Below, in pieces: positions 27,772 to 37,059 of a stretch of 59,551 nt of DNA (the first letter of the stretch is position 1; each line of letters opens with the position of its first letter). The notes below the pieces were generated by a model that searched no databases, was not told the DNA's origin, and saw only the letters and a program-made list of their open reading frames with translations. This DNA is from Acidobacteriota bacterium (GTDB lineage Bacteria > Acidobacteriota > Terriglobia > Terriglobales > Acidobacteriaceae). The translations under genes and the position numbers were made by a program. Where the stretch lies: positions 1 through 59,551 of the forward strand of contig QIAA01000045.1 in NCBI GenBank assembly GCA_003224905.1. The letters are read 5' to 3'.

Positions 27772-27874
27772 TGCGGTGCTAACAAATTAAGCGAGCTTGC
27801 GTTCCCGGGCTACAGCCAACACTTTTCTGGTTATCTCGCGTCTAACCCAAAAGGGAAATGGTATTCCGCCGCGG

Positions 27875-27904
27875 TTGGTACCTGCCTTTTACGAAAGGTA
27901 TAAT
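27875..27904 (+). promoter_or_regulatory. Promoter of htrA
   Basis: TTGGTA (-35, four of six consensus bases) and a perfect TATAAT (-10, 27899-27904) are separated by 18 bp. The start would fall near 27911, giving a short leader of about 27 nt that contains the GGAGG ribosome site. Confidence 0.65.
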
Positions 27905-27937
27905 CCCTGAGACAAGAGAAACTTGGAGGAAGTTCAT

Positions 27938-29515
27938 ATGAACGCGCGCGCAAGCGCTCTATGGGTGCGTCTGAAGGCAAATCGTCCCGCGTACACTCTC
28001 ACCATTCTGGCCACTTTGGCTCTCGGAATCCTGATTGGGACCGTAGTTTCCTACAGCGTGAAAGGGCAAGAAGCCAAGAAGGTTTCCGACGCCGCCGCTC
28101 TCAGCGTTCCCTCGCCGCAGCAACTTTCCAGTCAATTCGCCCAGATCTCGAAGCAATTGGAGCCCAGCGTCGTCAACATCAACACTGAGTCGACGATCAA
28201 GACGCAGCGCCGACGCCGTGGTAATCCCGGCGGGGAAGACGAAAATCCTTTCGACGACTTTTTTGATCGTTTCTTTGGTGGCCCTGGCGGTCAGGGAGGA
28301 CAAGGCGGAGGAGGCTCGCTGCGAGAGCGCTCGCTGGGTTCCGGCGTCATTGTCGACCCTAAGGGCTTCATTCTGACTAATCGGCACGTCGTCGAGAAAG
28401 CCGACCGCATTCGAGTGAAGCTGCAGGATGATCCTGGCAGCGTGCTGCACGATGCCAAGGTCGTGGGTACGGACCAGGAAACCGATCTGGCGGTCATTAA
28501 AATTGACGTCGACAAATCTCTACCCTCGGCGAAGCTGGGGAATTCGGACAGCATGCAGGTGGGCGATTGGGTGCTGGCGGTGGGCAGTCCCTTTGGCTTG
28601 CAGGAAACAGTTACTGCGGGCATTGTCTCGGCGAAGGGGCGCAATATCGTGCCTGGCCGGCAATTCCAATCATTCATTCAGACCGACGCTGCTATCAATC
28701 CGGGTAACTCAGGCGGACCTTTGGTGAATATGGCGGGAGAGGTGATTGGCATCAATACCGCCATTCTAACGGAAACAAATGCCTATGCCGGCGTGGGATT
28801 CGCTCTCCCTTCCAACACGATCGTGCAGGTTTATAACCAGCTGATTGGGCCTGAACACCGTGTTTCGCGCGGTTCTATAGGGATCATGTTTAACGCGCAG
28901 GAAAACCCTGCGATTGCGCGTGTTTACGGCAGCGGTTCCGGGATCACGATCTCGGACATCACTGCCGGCAGTCCAGCGGAACAGGCGGGGCTGAAGGTGG
29001 GTGACACCATCGTTTCAATCGATGGCAAGAACGTGAAGAACGGGGACGAGTTGGTATCGGACATTGCCAGCCGCAAACCAGGCAGCAAGGTGACGCTCGG
29101 ATTCGTTCGCAATGGGAAGAAGCAGGAGACGACCATAACGGTTGCGGATCGCGCCAAGCTGTTCGCTTCGCGACTCGGAGACGAAGAACAGGGGAACGAC
29201 GAATCGGAGCCCAAGCAGAGCAAGCTGGGTATCAGCGTGCGCGCGCTCACCCCAGAAATGGCAGACCGGCTGGATGTGGCAGCCGGAAAGGGCGTGATAG
29301 TCCAGGAGGTTAAGCCTGGCTCGTTCGCCGAAGATGTGGGGCTAGCTCGAGGTGACATTATTCTCGAAGTTAATAAGCAGCCGGTGAACAATGAAGATGA
29401 ATTTAACCGTGCGATCTCTTCGCTGAAAAGTGGGCAGGATGTGGTGTTCCTGGTTCGGCAGCGTGGCGCCGGACGCCAGGGTGGCACTATCTTTTTGGCC
29501 GGTACACTTCCGTAA
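27938..29515 (+). CDS. degP: HtrA/DegP-type periplasmic serine protease with two PDZ domains
   Basis: A 525-residue Do-like protease. Its N-terminal hydrophobic anchor is ILATLALGILIGTVVSYS, then a Gly/Arg-rich linker, the trypsin-like domain with triad H150 (TNRHVV), D183 (ETDLAVI) and S258 (GNSGGPL), and two PDZ domains (about 310-395 and 430-520) with GSPAEQAGLKVGDTIVSIDG and GSFAEDVGLARGDIILEV. It degrades or refolds damaged envelope proteins. ATG at 27938 has GGAGG nine bases upstream, so the in-frame TTG at 27923 (part of that site) is rejected. The following PGBD gene may form an envelope-stress unit with it. Confidence 0.96.
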   Translation: MNARASALWVRLKANRPAYTLTILATLALGILIGTVVSYSVKGQEAKKVSDAAALSVPSPQQLSSQFAQISKQLEPSVVNINTESTIKTQRRRRGNPGGEDENPFDDFFDRFFGGPGGQGGQGGGGSLRERSLGSGVIVDPKGFILTNRHVVEKADRIRVKLQDDPGSVLHDAKVVGTDQETDLAVIKIDVDKSLPSAKLGNSDSMQVGDWVLAVGSPFGLQETVTAGIVSAKGRNIVPGRQFQSFIQTDAAINPGNSGGPLVNMAGEVIGINTAILTETNAYAGVGFALPSNTIVQVYNQLIGPEHRVSRGSIGIMFNAQENPAIARVYGSGSGITISDITAGSPAEQAGLKVGDTIVSIDGKNVKNGDELVSDIASRKPGSKVTLGFVRNGKKQETTITVADRAKLFASRLGDEEQGNDESEPKQSKLGISVRALTPEMADRLDVAAGKGVIVQEVKPGSFAEDVGLARGDIILEVNKQPVNNEDEFNRAISSLKSGQDVVFLVRQRGAGRQGGTIFLAGTLP

Positions 29516-29570
29516 TGTGTTACCTGGCCCGGCGGATACTGGCGCGGCAGTTCCTGAATCAGGGATCATA

Positions 29571-30128
29571 GTGCTCCCAGCTTCCGCTGGGAGATCGTTC
29601 GGAGGCGCCGCTTTGCAGGTGGGTACTTCGCTTTCGCGGACAGTTGTGAGTGGTGGGTGCGTGCTGGCGTTGTTGTGTGTGCCCGCGTTTGCGGTATCCC
29701 GAAAGAGCTCTAACGACAGCGCGGTAAAGCAGGCGGGGTTTCGTTCATCTTCCGACAAGCACAAGAAATCGCGCAAGAAGACCAGTTCGCGGCGGGGACA
29801 ACAGAAAATCGATGCGCAACGTGCCCGGTCCATTCAGGAAGCGCTGATTCGCGAACATTATCTCAATGGCGAGCCTTCCGGCGTGTGGGATGGTAAGTCG
29901 CAGAAGGCGATGGAGCGCTTCCAATCCGATAATGGCTGGCAGACGAAGGTCATTCCCGATTCACGTGCACTCATCAAGCTGGGATTGGGGCCCGATCAAC
30001 AACATCTCTTGAATCCGGAAAGCGCGATGACGGCAGAAGCTCAGGCGGCAAGATCAGCGGGAACACCCACAGGAACTGTCACACCTGCGACAAATTCAGA
30101 ACCCGCAAGTACCACTCCACCACAGTAG
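29571..30128 (+). CDS. Peptidoglycan-binding (PGBD_1) domain protein, exported
   Basis: About 185 residues. From the GTG at 29571 (AGGGA five bases upstream) the N-terminus has a basic stretch followed by VVSGGCVLALLCVPAFAVS, a signal or lipoprotein-like peptide. A basic KHKKSRKKTSSRRG linker leads to the PGBD repeat RARSIQEALIREHYLNGEPS, VWDGKSQKAMERFQSDNGW. The tail is Thr/Pro-rich. A longer frame up to 29430 would overlap htrA and is unlikely. A GTG at 29619 is an alternative. It probably sits in the periplasm and binds peptidoglycan; it has no visible catalytic domain. A CTCCCAGC/GCTGGGAG hairpin overlaps the start region at 29574-29593. Confidence 0.72.
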   Translation: MLPASAGRSFGGAALQVGTSLSRTVVSGGCVLALLCVPAFAVSRKSSNDSAVKQAGFRSSSDKHKKSRKKTSSRRGQQKIDAQRARSIQEALIREHYLNGEPSGVWDGKSQKAMERFQSDNGWQTKVIPDSRALIKLGLGPDQQHLLNPESAMTAEAQAARSAGTPTGTVTPATNSEPASTTPPQ

Positions 30129-30146
30129 TACTAGCTGACCTGGAGA

Positions 30147-30890
30147 TCAGGTCTCAAGGACAGGATCAGGAAAGTACGGCAACGGAGCGCCGCAGACGAC
30201 GGCGCGAGGATTGTCATCTACTAGCGCCTTGGCAACTTCTGGCCCGCAGATTTCCTCCGCCTCCTGCCGGCCCGCGGAGAGCACTGGAGGCCGGTGTTTT
30301 GTATCGTGAGCATCAGTCGAGAGTACGTGCACCGCTTCGCGTTCCAGCAGCCACTTGGCTGTGCGCCAGGCTCGCTCTCCCCAACCTCCGGTAAGCGAGG
30401 ATGCTGTGACCTGAACAGCGCATCCCAGCTCAATCCAATGGAGGACTCGTTTGGCGCTCTGCTGAAGGATCGGATTCCGTTCGGGATGAGTAAGGATGGG
30501 CGTCAGTCCTGCGCCGCTCAGTTGTGTGAAGAATTCGTCCACCTGCATTGGGATGCTGAAGTTGCTCAACTCGACCAACAGGTACCGGGTTCCCTGGATT
30601 GTGAAGTCGTGAGGACGCGCGAGCACGGCTTTCATGTTTTCATAGGAGACATGGAAATCGCAGCCGAGGCTGAGTTGCGGCTTGTGGCCGATCAATTCGC
30701 GTAAGTGATCCAGACTGCTCAGCAGGGATGGTCGGTCGTAGGCGTAGCGGTCGTTGGCATGCGGCGTGGCGACGATGTGCTCGATGCCGTCGGCTACCGC
30801 CATGCGGCACATCTCCTGCGCCACGTCCCAGGAACGCGGGCCATCGTCAACTTCCGCAAGGATGTGGCAGTGGATGTCGATCAAGGACAA
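30147..30890 (-). CDS. CpsB/CapC-family PHP tyrosine-protein phosphatase
   Basis: A 247-residue PHP-fold phosphatase. It starts LIDIHCHILAEVDDGPRSW (metal-binding HxH and D), then IVATPHAND, LGCDFHVSYE, LTHPERNP and VLSTDAHD, covering the four PHP metal motifs. YwqE/CpsB dephosphorylate tyrosine kinases that control exopolysaccharide export. The start is a TTG (30890 or 30884), with only weak upstream ribosome sites. No kinase or capsule export genes are adjacent, so its partner is not visible in the window. Confidence 0.9.
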   Translation of the reverse strand: MSLIDIHCHILAEVDDGPRSWDVAQEMCRMAVADGIEHIVATPHANDRYAYDRPSLLSSLDHLRELIGHKPQLSLGCDFHVSYENMKAVLARPHDFTIQGTRYLLVELSNFSIPMQVDEFFTQLSGAGLTPILTHPERNPILQQSAKRVLHWIELGCAVQVTASSLTGGWGERAWRTAKWLLEREAVHVLSTDAHDTKHRPPVLSAGRQEAEEICGPEVAKALVDDNPRAVVCGAPLPYFPDPVLET

Positions 30891-30986
30891 ATTCCCGAGC
30901 GGAGAGTAGTTATTTGTGATTTAAGCAGATTCGAAAGGAAAGACCAAGAGGACGTTTGTGTCTATGTGCTGGCGGCGCATTTTTAG

Positions 30987-31154
30987 TCATAGTGGCGATA
31001 GCTCGAAGGCGGGATAGGCCTGGACCAGGGGTCGAAATGCCTCGGCGGGTGAGCCGGCAGGTACGGGAAAATAGTGCTGCACTTCGCACTTGATCTTGTC
31101 CAGATATGCCTTAAGAATTTCCGGCTTCTCCTTATCCGTGAGCGGTCGAAGGCC
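30987..31154 (-). pseudogene. C-terminal remnant of a DUF385 deazaflavin-dependent nitroreductase
   Basis: About 55 codons ending at 30987 read GLRPLTDKEKPEILKAYLDK, IKCEVQHYFPVPAGSPAEAF, PLVQAYPAFELSPL. This matches the C-terminal helix and YFPVxAGSPxEAFxPLxxxYPVFxL tail of the F420/FMN-type split-barrel family. The upstream part of the frame does not resemble that family, so the N-terminal half is lost. It sits in an otherwise gene-poor 430-bp gap. Confidence 0.55.
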
Positions 31155-31323
31155 AAATCTCTGGTTCGTTCTGCCATGTCCCACCAAGAAACCAAAAAGG
31201 CGATTGGCGATTAAAGACACGCTCGACAGATGAAGGTCGCTGAAAAGGTAGTGGAGGGGAAGACATATTTTCTTAGATGATGCTTGTGGGCTCACGAATC
31301 AAGGATTCATCTGAATCACGTCA

Positions 31324-32895
31324 ATGCTTCGTAATCCACGGTTTCTGCTCGGCCTGGCAGCTGCTCTGATCGCGATTGTTACCCAATCGGGTGAGCTCGG
31401 CTCGGCTGACACGATGCACCGTCTGCAAACGGCTCATTCGTTCTGGACATCGGAGCCGCCGGTCTTTCCCAACGAATACCCTGAGTTCGGACTGTACGGT
31501 CGCGGAGGCAAGCTTTACGACTGGTACGGCATGGGGCAGTCATTGCTCATGCTGCCAATGGATATTATCGCGACCGGCATTGAGCGTCTGCCGGTTTTCC
31601 GCAATTACCGCGGCAATGATCCCAGCGTGCGCAGCATCGTGGTCAGCTACGGCACTAACATTCTTGTGAATGTCCTGACTGCGCTGGTTTGCCTGCGTTT
31701 TCTTCTACTCCTGGGATTCGGCACTCGGGAGTCGATCGCAGGAGTACTGGCGTTACTCTGCTGCACCACACACCTTCACTACACCCAGAACATGATGGAG
31801 AACAACTACATCATGCTGCTGACGCTCACCGGTCTCACGTTTCAATATGAATGGGCGCGCAGTGGCGAACGTCGCGCATTGCTGATCGGATCGGCCGCGC
31901 TGGGGTTGAATCTGCTCACGCGATTAACCACGGTCCTGGATTTAATGGCTGGAGGACTGCTTGTCGTTTTGCTGCTCTGGGGGCAAGAAGGACACGGGAG
32001 AGGTTTGTGGAAGCGGCTGTTTACGTACGCGAAGACCACGCTGCCAGTCTACGCAGGTTTTTTGCTGATTGATCGTGTGTACCAGTATCACCGGTTTGGA
32101 TCCTTCTTCAATACGTACGTTTCACTGTTTGCGCAGAAATACAAACAGCTCGATCCATCATTGCCGCCAAATTATCCGTTCGAAACGCCGTTTCACGTCG
32201 GATTTCTGGGGCCGCTGATCACGCCGGAGAAATCAATTTTTCTGTTCGATCCTCTGATCGTGCTGACGATCATAGTCAGCGTCTTGATCTGGAAGCGCAT
32301 TCAGCCGGAAGTCAGGGCATATCTGGCCAGCGTGTTCCTCCTGGTGCTTGCCTACATCTGTTTTTACGCAAAATATACTGTTTGGAGCGGCGACTTTGCC
32401 TGGGGAGATCGTTATGTCTCGACTACAGTGGAACTGGCTGCCTTCATCTCCGTCCCACTGCTGTTGCGATATCGCGCGGCTCTGGGAAAGCCAGTATCGA
32501 TTGTAGGTTTAGCGCTGATTGTGATCAGCACATTAATTCAATTGGCTTCCCTGGCTTTCTGGCTGCCGCTCGAGATTTATCAAATGGAAACGATGGGGCA
32601 TCCAACGTTTGTAATCGGGTTGCGGTTAAGAAATGTTGTGGCATTTGCGCTTGGGAAGATGGAGCAACGGGGCCTGAATAATCATGCGATGACGGAAGAT
32701 GCCTGGGATTACGTCCACATCACGACGTGGAATTTTCTGCCATTCGTGTTGCGAAGGGTGGGAGAGGCGCCGGCTTGGGTAGTGAATGTCGCATTTGCGC
32801 TTTGGATTTCATGCATTGGGGTGTTCGCGTTCATCCTTCAGCGGCTTGCCTCCATGATGCGAACAGCCGATGCGAATAGCGCCCCAGCTTATTGA
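31324..32895 (+). CDS. GT-C-like multi-spanning membrane protein
   Basis: A 523-residue protein with about 11 predicted transmembrane helices. An early loop after TM1 carries DTMHRLQTAHSFW and FGLYGRGGKLYDWYGMGQ, acidic residues as in GT-C glycosyltransferases. A long periplasmic loop follows near residues 250-320 (RFGSFFNTYVSLFAQKYKQL). No specific family is recognised. It may glycosylate a lipid or protein, like the GT39/GT83/GT87 group. It ends 7 nt inside the convergent amidohydrolase gene. Confidence 0.7.
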   Translation: MLRNPRFLLGLAAALIAIVTQSGELGSADTMHRLQTAHSFWTSEPPVFPNEYPEFGLYGRGGKLYDWYGMGQSLLMLPMDIIATGIERLPVFRNYRGNDPSVRSIVVSYGTNILVNVLTALVCLRFLLLLGFGTRESIAGVLALLCCTTHLHYTQNMMENNYIMLLTLTGLTFQYEWARSGERRALLIGSAALGLNLLTRLTTVLDLMAGGLLVVLLLWGQEGHGRGLWKRLFTYAKTTLPVYAGFLLIDRVYQYHRFGSFFNTYVSLFAQKYKQLDPSLPPNYPFETPFHVGFLGPLITPEKSIFLFDPLIVLTIIVSVLIWKRIQPEVRAYLASVFLLVLAYICFYAKYTVWSGDFAWGDRYVSTTVELAAFISVPLLLRYRAALGKPVSIVGLALIVISTLIQLASLAFWLPLEIYQMETMGHPTFVIGLRLRNVVAFALGKMEQRGLNNHAMTEDAWDYVHITTWNFLPFVLRRVGEAPAWVVNVAFALWISCIGVFAFILQRLASMMRTADANSAPAY

Positions 32896-34589
32896 ACGTA
32901 TCCTGCACTTCTCAGAACTTTGCCCGGTAGTGCGCCGGTCATCTTCCCTTGGTCGATCACGGGTACCCCGTTTACCAGCACGTATTCCATGCCTTGCGAT
33001 AGCTGATTGGGGTTTTCGAATGTGGCAAGGTCACGTATCGTCGCTGGATCAAAAATCACCACATCCGCCCACATGTCCTGTTTGAGCACGCCGCGATCGG
33101 TGAGGCGCATCCGCTGCGCGGGCAGAGCTGAGAATTTGCGGATTGCATCTTCGAGAGAAAGCTTTTTCTCCTCACGCACGTATTTCCTCAGGATGCGAGG
33201 GAACGTTCCATACGCCCTGGGGTGAGGATGCTCCCTGCCGAGCAGTCCTTCCGGCGAACTGCCGGAGGAATCGTTGTTGATCGAAACCCAGAGCTGTTGT
33301 AAGGCTAACAGAACATCCGGCTCAGACATGGCGAATACGGCGACGGACGTGTATGCCTTGTCTTCGATAAGAAGATCGAAGAGCGCATCCATGGGATCTT
33401 TGTTCCACAGCTTGGCGACGTCAGCCAGAGTTTTTCCCTGCAACGGGAGGAGATTGGGATTTTGCACGACACCGATCAGCACGGCCTCAGGACCGGGAAT
33501 CTCCTGCCATTCGTTGTCCCAATCTTGCGAGGGCGTCATCATGTCCTTGCGAATGCGACGCCGCATAGCGGGATCTTTCAGGCGTTCGACCAGTTTCGCA
33601 TCGCCTCCATCGTGTGCCCACGGCGGAATGAAGGCTGAGAAATCATTGAACCAAGCGGGATAAGCATAAGTATCGGCGGCCACATCTATACCCTGCGCCC
33701 GTGCAGCATTGATTTTCTGCACCACTTCGGGCATCCTCCCCCAATTCTTCTTGCCCGCAACTTTGATATGCCAGATCTCGACCGGAATGTGAGCTTCGCG
33801 ACCGATACGAAGAGATTCATCGATGGAGGTCAGCACGGCGTCGCTTTCGCTGCGCATGTGAGTGGCGTAGATGCCGCCGAATTTTGAGGCTTCTCTCGCC
33901 AGCGCGATCAACTCTTCGGTTTTGGCGTAGGGTGCGGGGGCGTACTCGAGCGATGTTGAAACTCCGACGGCTCCGTCGCGCATCGCCTGGCGCACGAGAT
34001 CTTTCATTTGTTCCAGTTGCGCGGACGTGGGCTGCTTATCCTCATCACCAAGCACCATCCGTCGAACCTGGGTGGCGCCAACGTACGAGGCTAGGTTGAT
34101 GCCCATGCCCTGTTTCTCCAGCCTCGCGAAGTATTGCCGCAGCGTGCGCCAGTCGGGAGTGATCTGGTAGTGAGCGTATTTTGTCTGCTCCGCCTGAATG
34201 ATGGAGTCGTTAAGGGGAGCCGGCGATCCTCCTTCGCCCGTGATTTCAGTTGTGATCCCCTGATAAATCTTCGACGGCAGCCGGGGATCGACGAGAATCG
34301 TCAACTCGGACTGGCCCAGCATGTCTATGAAGCCGGGCGCCACGACCATCCCTTGCGCTTCGATCGTGCGTGTACGGGGCTGGTCAGTGAGATTGCCTAT
34401 AGCCGCGATCTTGCCGGCGCGGATGCCAATATCACCGGAATACCAGGGCGAGCCGGTGCCATCGATGATGTGACCGTTGGTGATCACGAGATCAAACGGC
34501 GCCGTGTCGGAAGCCATTACCCAGATCGCCGTGACACATAGAGCAGCCAAGGTCACAATCAGCACTAGCTGTAGTTGAATTTTTTTCAT
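32889..34589 (-). CDS. D-aminoacylase-type amidohydrolase, exported, lacking the HxH motif
   Basis: A 566-residue protein with a signal peptide (LVLIVTLAALCVTAIWVMA). The composite beta-domain starts FDLVITNGHIIDGTGSPWYS. N-acyl-D-amino-acid deacylases have PGFID-HxHxD next; here it reads APGFIDMLGQSELTILVDPR, so both His are missing. Later residues remain: TGEGGSPAP, YATHMRSESD with its His, VEIWHIKVAGKKNWG, HPRAYGTFPRILRKYVREE and GVLKQDMWADVVIFDP. It may act on N-acyl-D-amino acids or peptides with an altered metal site, or be non-hydrolytic. The APC permease follows upstream on the same strand, spaced 10 nt, so uptake and processing may be linked. Confidence 0.88.
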   Translation of the reverse strand: MKKIQLQLVLIVTLAALCVTAIWVMASDTAPFDLVITNGHIIDGTGSPWYSGDIGIRAGKIAAIGNLTDQPRTRTIEAQGMVVAPGFIDMLGQSELTILVDPRLPSKIYQGITTEITGEGGSPAPLNDSIIQAEQTKYAHYQITPDWRTLRQYFARLEKQGMGINLASYVGATQVRRMVLGDEDKQPTSAQLEQMKDLVRQAMRDGAVGVSTSLEYAPAPYAKTEELIALAREASKFGGIYATHMRSESDAVLTSIDESLRIGREAHIPVEIWHIKVAGKKNWGRMPEVVQKINAARAQGIDVAADTYAYPAWFNDFSAFIPPWAHDGGDAKLVERLKDPAMRRRIRKDMMTPSQDWDNEWQEIPGPEAVLIGVVQNPNLLPLQGKTLADVAKLWNKDPMDALFDLLIEDKAYTSVAVFAMSEPDVLLALQQLWVSINNDSSGSSPEGLLGREHPHPRAYGTFPRILRKYVREEKKLSLEDAIRKFSALPAQRMRLTDRGVLKQDMWADVVIFDPATIRDLATFENPNQLSQGMEYVLVNGVPVIDQGKMTGALPGKVLRSAGYVQ

Positions 34590-34599
34590 GTGTCTCCGC

Positions 34600-35973
34600 T
34601 CAGTTCAGATTTCTTATCGCTGACTTTCGGCTCGCCATCACTACCCCGAGGAGAATCCATGCAGCCATGGCAATCCAATGATAAGCACTGAAATTTCCCG
34701 GAATGCCGGGCACCACTTTTATGAGGACCATGGCCACCGCGACCACGGCGCCCGTCGCTGCAAGGAGGCGTTGCATCGAAGCCTGTGCGATCCGGTAGTA
34801 GGCTGCGCACGCCGCCAGCCAACCCAGCGCTGACGCTACCGAACCAACCTCCGTAATTGGCACAAGAATCGCGTCTCCCAGCAACATGCAGATGCCCGTC
34901 GTGACCCCGACGCAGATCACGGAAATCGAGGGCGTCTGATTGCGTTCGTGCACGGTCGCAATGCCCTTCTCAAGCAAGCCCCGACGGGCCATGGCAAATA
35001 GCAGACGGCTGGCCGCAACGAAATTTCCATTGAAGACCTTGAAGAGAGAAAGCAAGGCGCAAGCCAGGATTGCGCTAACGATCCATCGCGAACCGGTCGC
35101 GCGCTCGAAAGCGACTGCCGTCATGAATTTCACTGACGTCAGCCGCCGCCATGGAGCAGCGTAGGCTACGGCAGCAATCACGATCGTGTAAAAGAGAATG
35201 CCAACCACAATCGCCATGGCAATCGCCTGGAAGAAGCCATGGGACTTGAACTCCGGGTTGGCTTCCTCTGCGGCTTTACCGACGGATTCGAAGCCGGTCA
35301 TGAAATAGGGAACGATCTGTATGACCAACAAAACCGACACGAACCCCGTGTGCGTGTACAACGGTGGCAGGTTTACGGACGAGCCTTTCGCTACACCGAA
35401 GGCGACGAAGATCACAAAAAGCGCGAGAGTACCAAACGTAGTCCAGTTCTGGAAAGTGGCGCTCAACCGAATACCGCGATAGTTCAGGACAGTCAGCAGA
35501 GCCGTGAGGCTCAACCCAACGATCAGGTGCGGCAGATACACGGGTCTGCCTGCAACTTGGTAGATTTGCACCGAATCAAGGGCGGGGAATATGTAGCCGG
35601 CAATTCTCCCCACCGCCACGGCTTCCCACGGACACACGATGAAGTACGCCAGCAGCATCATCCAACCGGCTGCGAAACTGATGGCGCGGGGAAAGACCTT
35701 TGCCGTGTACGCCACCTCGCCCGCGGCATCGGGCATCGCCATGACAAGGCGACCATAGACGAAGCCAATCGGCAAGAGCAGTGCGCCGCCGATTGCGAAG
35801 CCGAGAATGCCGCCGAGCACTCCTCCGCGCAGCAGCCAGTCATCCATGACGACCAGCCAACCGACGCCCACCATGGTTCCCCAGCCGAGAGTGAAGTAGT
35901 CGACAACGCGCAGTTTGCGGGCGAGGGTGGTCACGCCGTTATCTGATCCGTACAGATGAAATTCATATATCAT
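34600..35973 (-). CDS. APC-family amino acid permease (3)
   Basis: A 457-residue transporter with about 12 helices, starting MIYEFHLYGSDNG (an unusual hydrophilic N-terminus) and then LGWGTMVGVGWLVVMDDWLL in TM1. MPDAAGEVAYTAKVFPRAIS, YFMTGFESVGKAAEEANPEF in TM6 and NGNFVAASRLLFAMARRGLL in TM8 are APC landmarks. It lies 10 nt upstream of the amidohydrolase gene on the same strand, forming a likely two-gene unit for uptake and hydrolysis of N-acyl or D-amino acids. The exact substrate is not deducible. Confidence 0.9.
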   Translation of the reverse strand: MIYEFHLYGSDNGVTTLARKLRVVDYFTLGWGTMVGVGWLVVMDDWLLRGGVLGGILGFAIGGALLLPIGFVYGRLVMAMPDAAGEVAYTAKVFPRAISFAAGWMMLLAYFIVCPWEAVAVGRIAGYIFPALDSVQIYQVAGRPVYLPHLIVGLSLTALLTVLNYRGIRLSATFQNWTTFGTLALFVIFVAFGVAKGSSVNLPPLYTHTGFVSVLLVIQIVPYFMTGFESVGKAAEEANPEFKSHGFFQAIAMAIVVGILFYTIVIAAVAYAAPWRRLTSVKFMTAVAFERATGSRWIVSAILACALLSLFKVFNGNFVAASRLLFAMARRGLLEKGIATVHERNQTPSISVICVGVTTGICMLLGDAILVPITEVGSVASALGWLAACAAYYRIAQASMQRLLAATGAVVAVAMVLIKVVPGIPGNFSAYHWIAMAAWILLGVVMASRKSAIRNLN

Positions 35974-36009
35974 TCCACCTCGCTGCGCTCGGTGTCAGGA
36001 TGACAACGC

Positions 36010-36954
36010 CTAGAACAGACAGAGCAACTCATAGAGCAGGTTTGCGGCTAAAAGGGACGTGATTTCGCCGTTGTCATAAGGTGGCGACACTTCTACGAGG
36101 TCACAACCTACCAGCTTCAAATCCTTCAGGCTGCGCACAAGGTCAAGGATCTGCGCGCTGGAGAGGCCGCCAACCTGAGGAGTTCCGGTGCCAGGTGCGA
36201 ATGCGGGATCGACTACGTCGATATCGAGCGTGAGATAAACGGGGCGGCTGCGCAACCGTGCCAGATGTCGCTTTACGAGATCTACACCGCCGCGATGGAA
36301 CTCCTCAGAAGTGATGATTTGAATGCGATGTTTGCGAGCAAAGTCGAAGTCTTCTTCGCCGTACACCTGTCCACGCAATCCGACCTGCAGAGCACTTCCC
36401 TTTTGGATCAGGCCCTCTTCAATTGCGTACTTCACGGGAGTGCCGTGGGAATGCGGACTGCCGAAATAGCCTCCCCACGTGTCGCCGTGTGCGTCGAGCT
36501 GCACGAAAGCAACAGGTCCGTGATGCTTGTGAACGGCGCGCAAGATCGGAAGCAGAATAGAGTGATCGCCGCCGACGCATACTGGGCGGGCTCCAGCGCG
36601 CAGCACGGCATCGAGTTGCTCGGTGATGCGCTGGTAGGTGTCTTCAATCGAGAGCGGGTTGATGGAGAGGTCGCCAAAATCCCCGATTCGCCACTTCTCG
36701 AAGGGGTTGACCTTAAGGACCGGATTCCAGGGGCGGATCATAGCCGACTGCACGCGAATGTTGCGTGGCCCGAAGCGTGGGCCGGGGCGATAGGTTGTGC
36801 CTCCATCGAATGGCACTCCGATCAGCGCGATGTCGAGTTCTTCTGCTCGGGGAATATGGGGCAGCCGCATGAAGGTGGGAATGCCGGAGAATCGTGGATA
36901 AACCAGCGCGTCCACAGGCTTGGGATGCGGGGTTGCACGTTTTTTCGCTTTCAT
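36010..36954 (-). CDS. speB: Agmatinase / ureohydrolase
   Basis: A 314-residue ureohydrolase. All six Mn ligands are present: H131 (GGDHS), D154, H156 and D158 (DAHGD), D244 and D246 (LDIDVVDP). The loop PFDGGTTYRPGPRFGPRNIR is closest to agmatinases and guanidino-acid hydrolases rather than arginases. Agmatinase yields putrescine and urea. It starts next to the third APC permease on the same strand with a 36-nt gap; no arginine decarboxylase is visible in the window, so a different guanidino substrate is possible. Confidence 0.9.
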   Translation of the reverse strand: MKAKKRATPHPKPVDALVYPRFSGIPTFMRLPHIPRAEELDIALIGVPFDGGTTYRPGPRFGPRNIRVQSAMIRPWNPVLKVNPFEKWRIGDFGDLSINPLSIEDTYQRITEQLDAVLRAGARPVCVGGDHSILLPILRAVHKHHGPVAFVQLDAHGDTWGGYFGSPHSHGTPVKYAIEEGLIQKGSALQVGLRGQVYGEEDFDFARKHRIQIITSEEFHRGGVDLVKRHLARLRSRPVYLTLDIDVVDPAFAPGTGTPQVGGLSSAQILDLVRSLKDLKLVGCDLVEVSPPYDNGEITSLLAANLLYELLCLF

Positions 36955-37059
36955 CGTGGCGCGGCATTATAAAGCATCTCTGCAGGCCGTTCCGCACTCA
37001 GGGAGCGCCAGCTGGCGCGTGTATCATGATTAGGCTCTCTTTCAAGGGTGCCAGCAAAC

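Noticed and set aside
27923..27937. TTG start for HtrA fifteen bases upstream of the ATG.
   Set aside because: The TTG is part of the GGAGG ribosome site itself, so the ATG at 27938 is used.
30983..31195. Minus-strand frame overlapping the DUF385 remnant in a second frame.
   Set aside because: Trp/Arg-rich and without family features; it is the shadow of the remnant frame.
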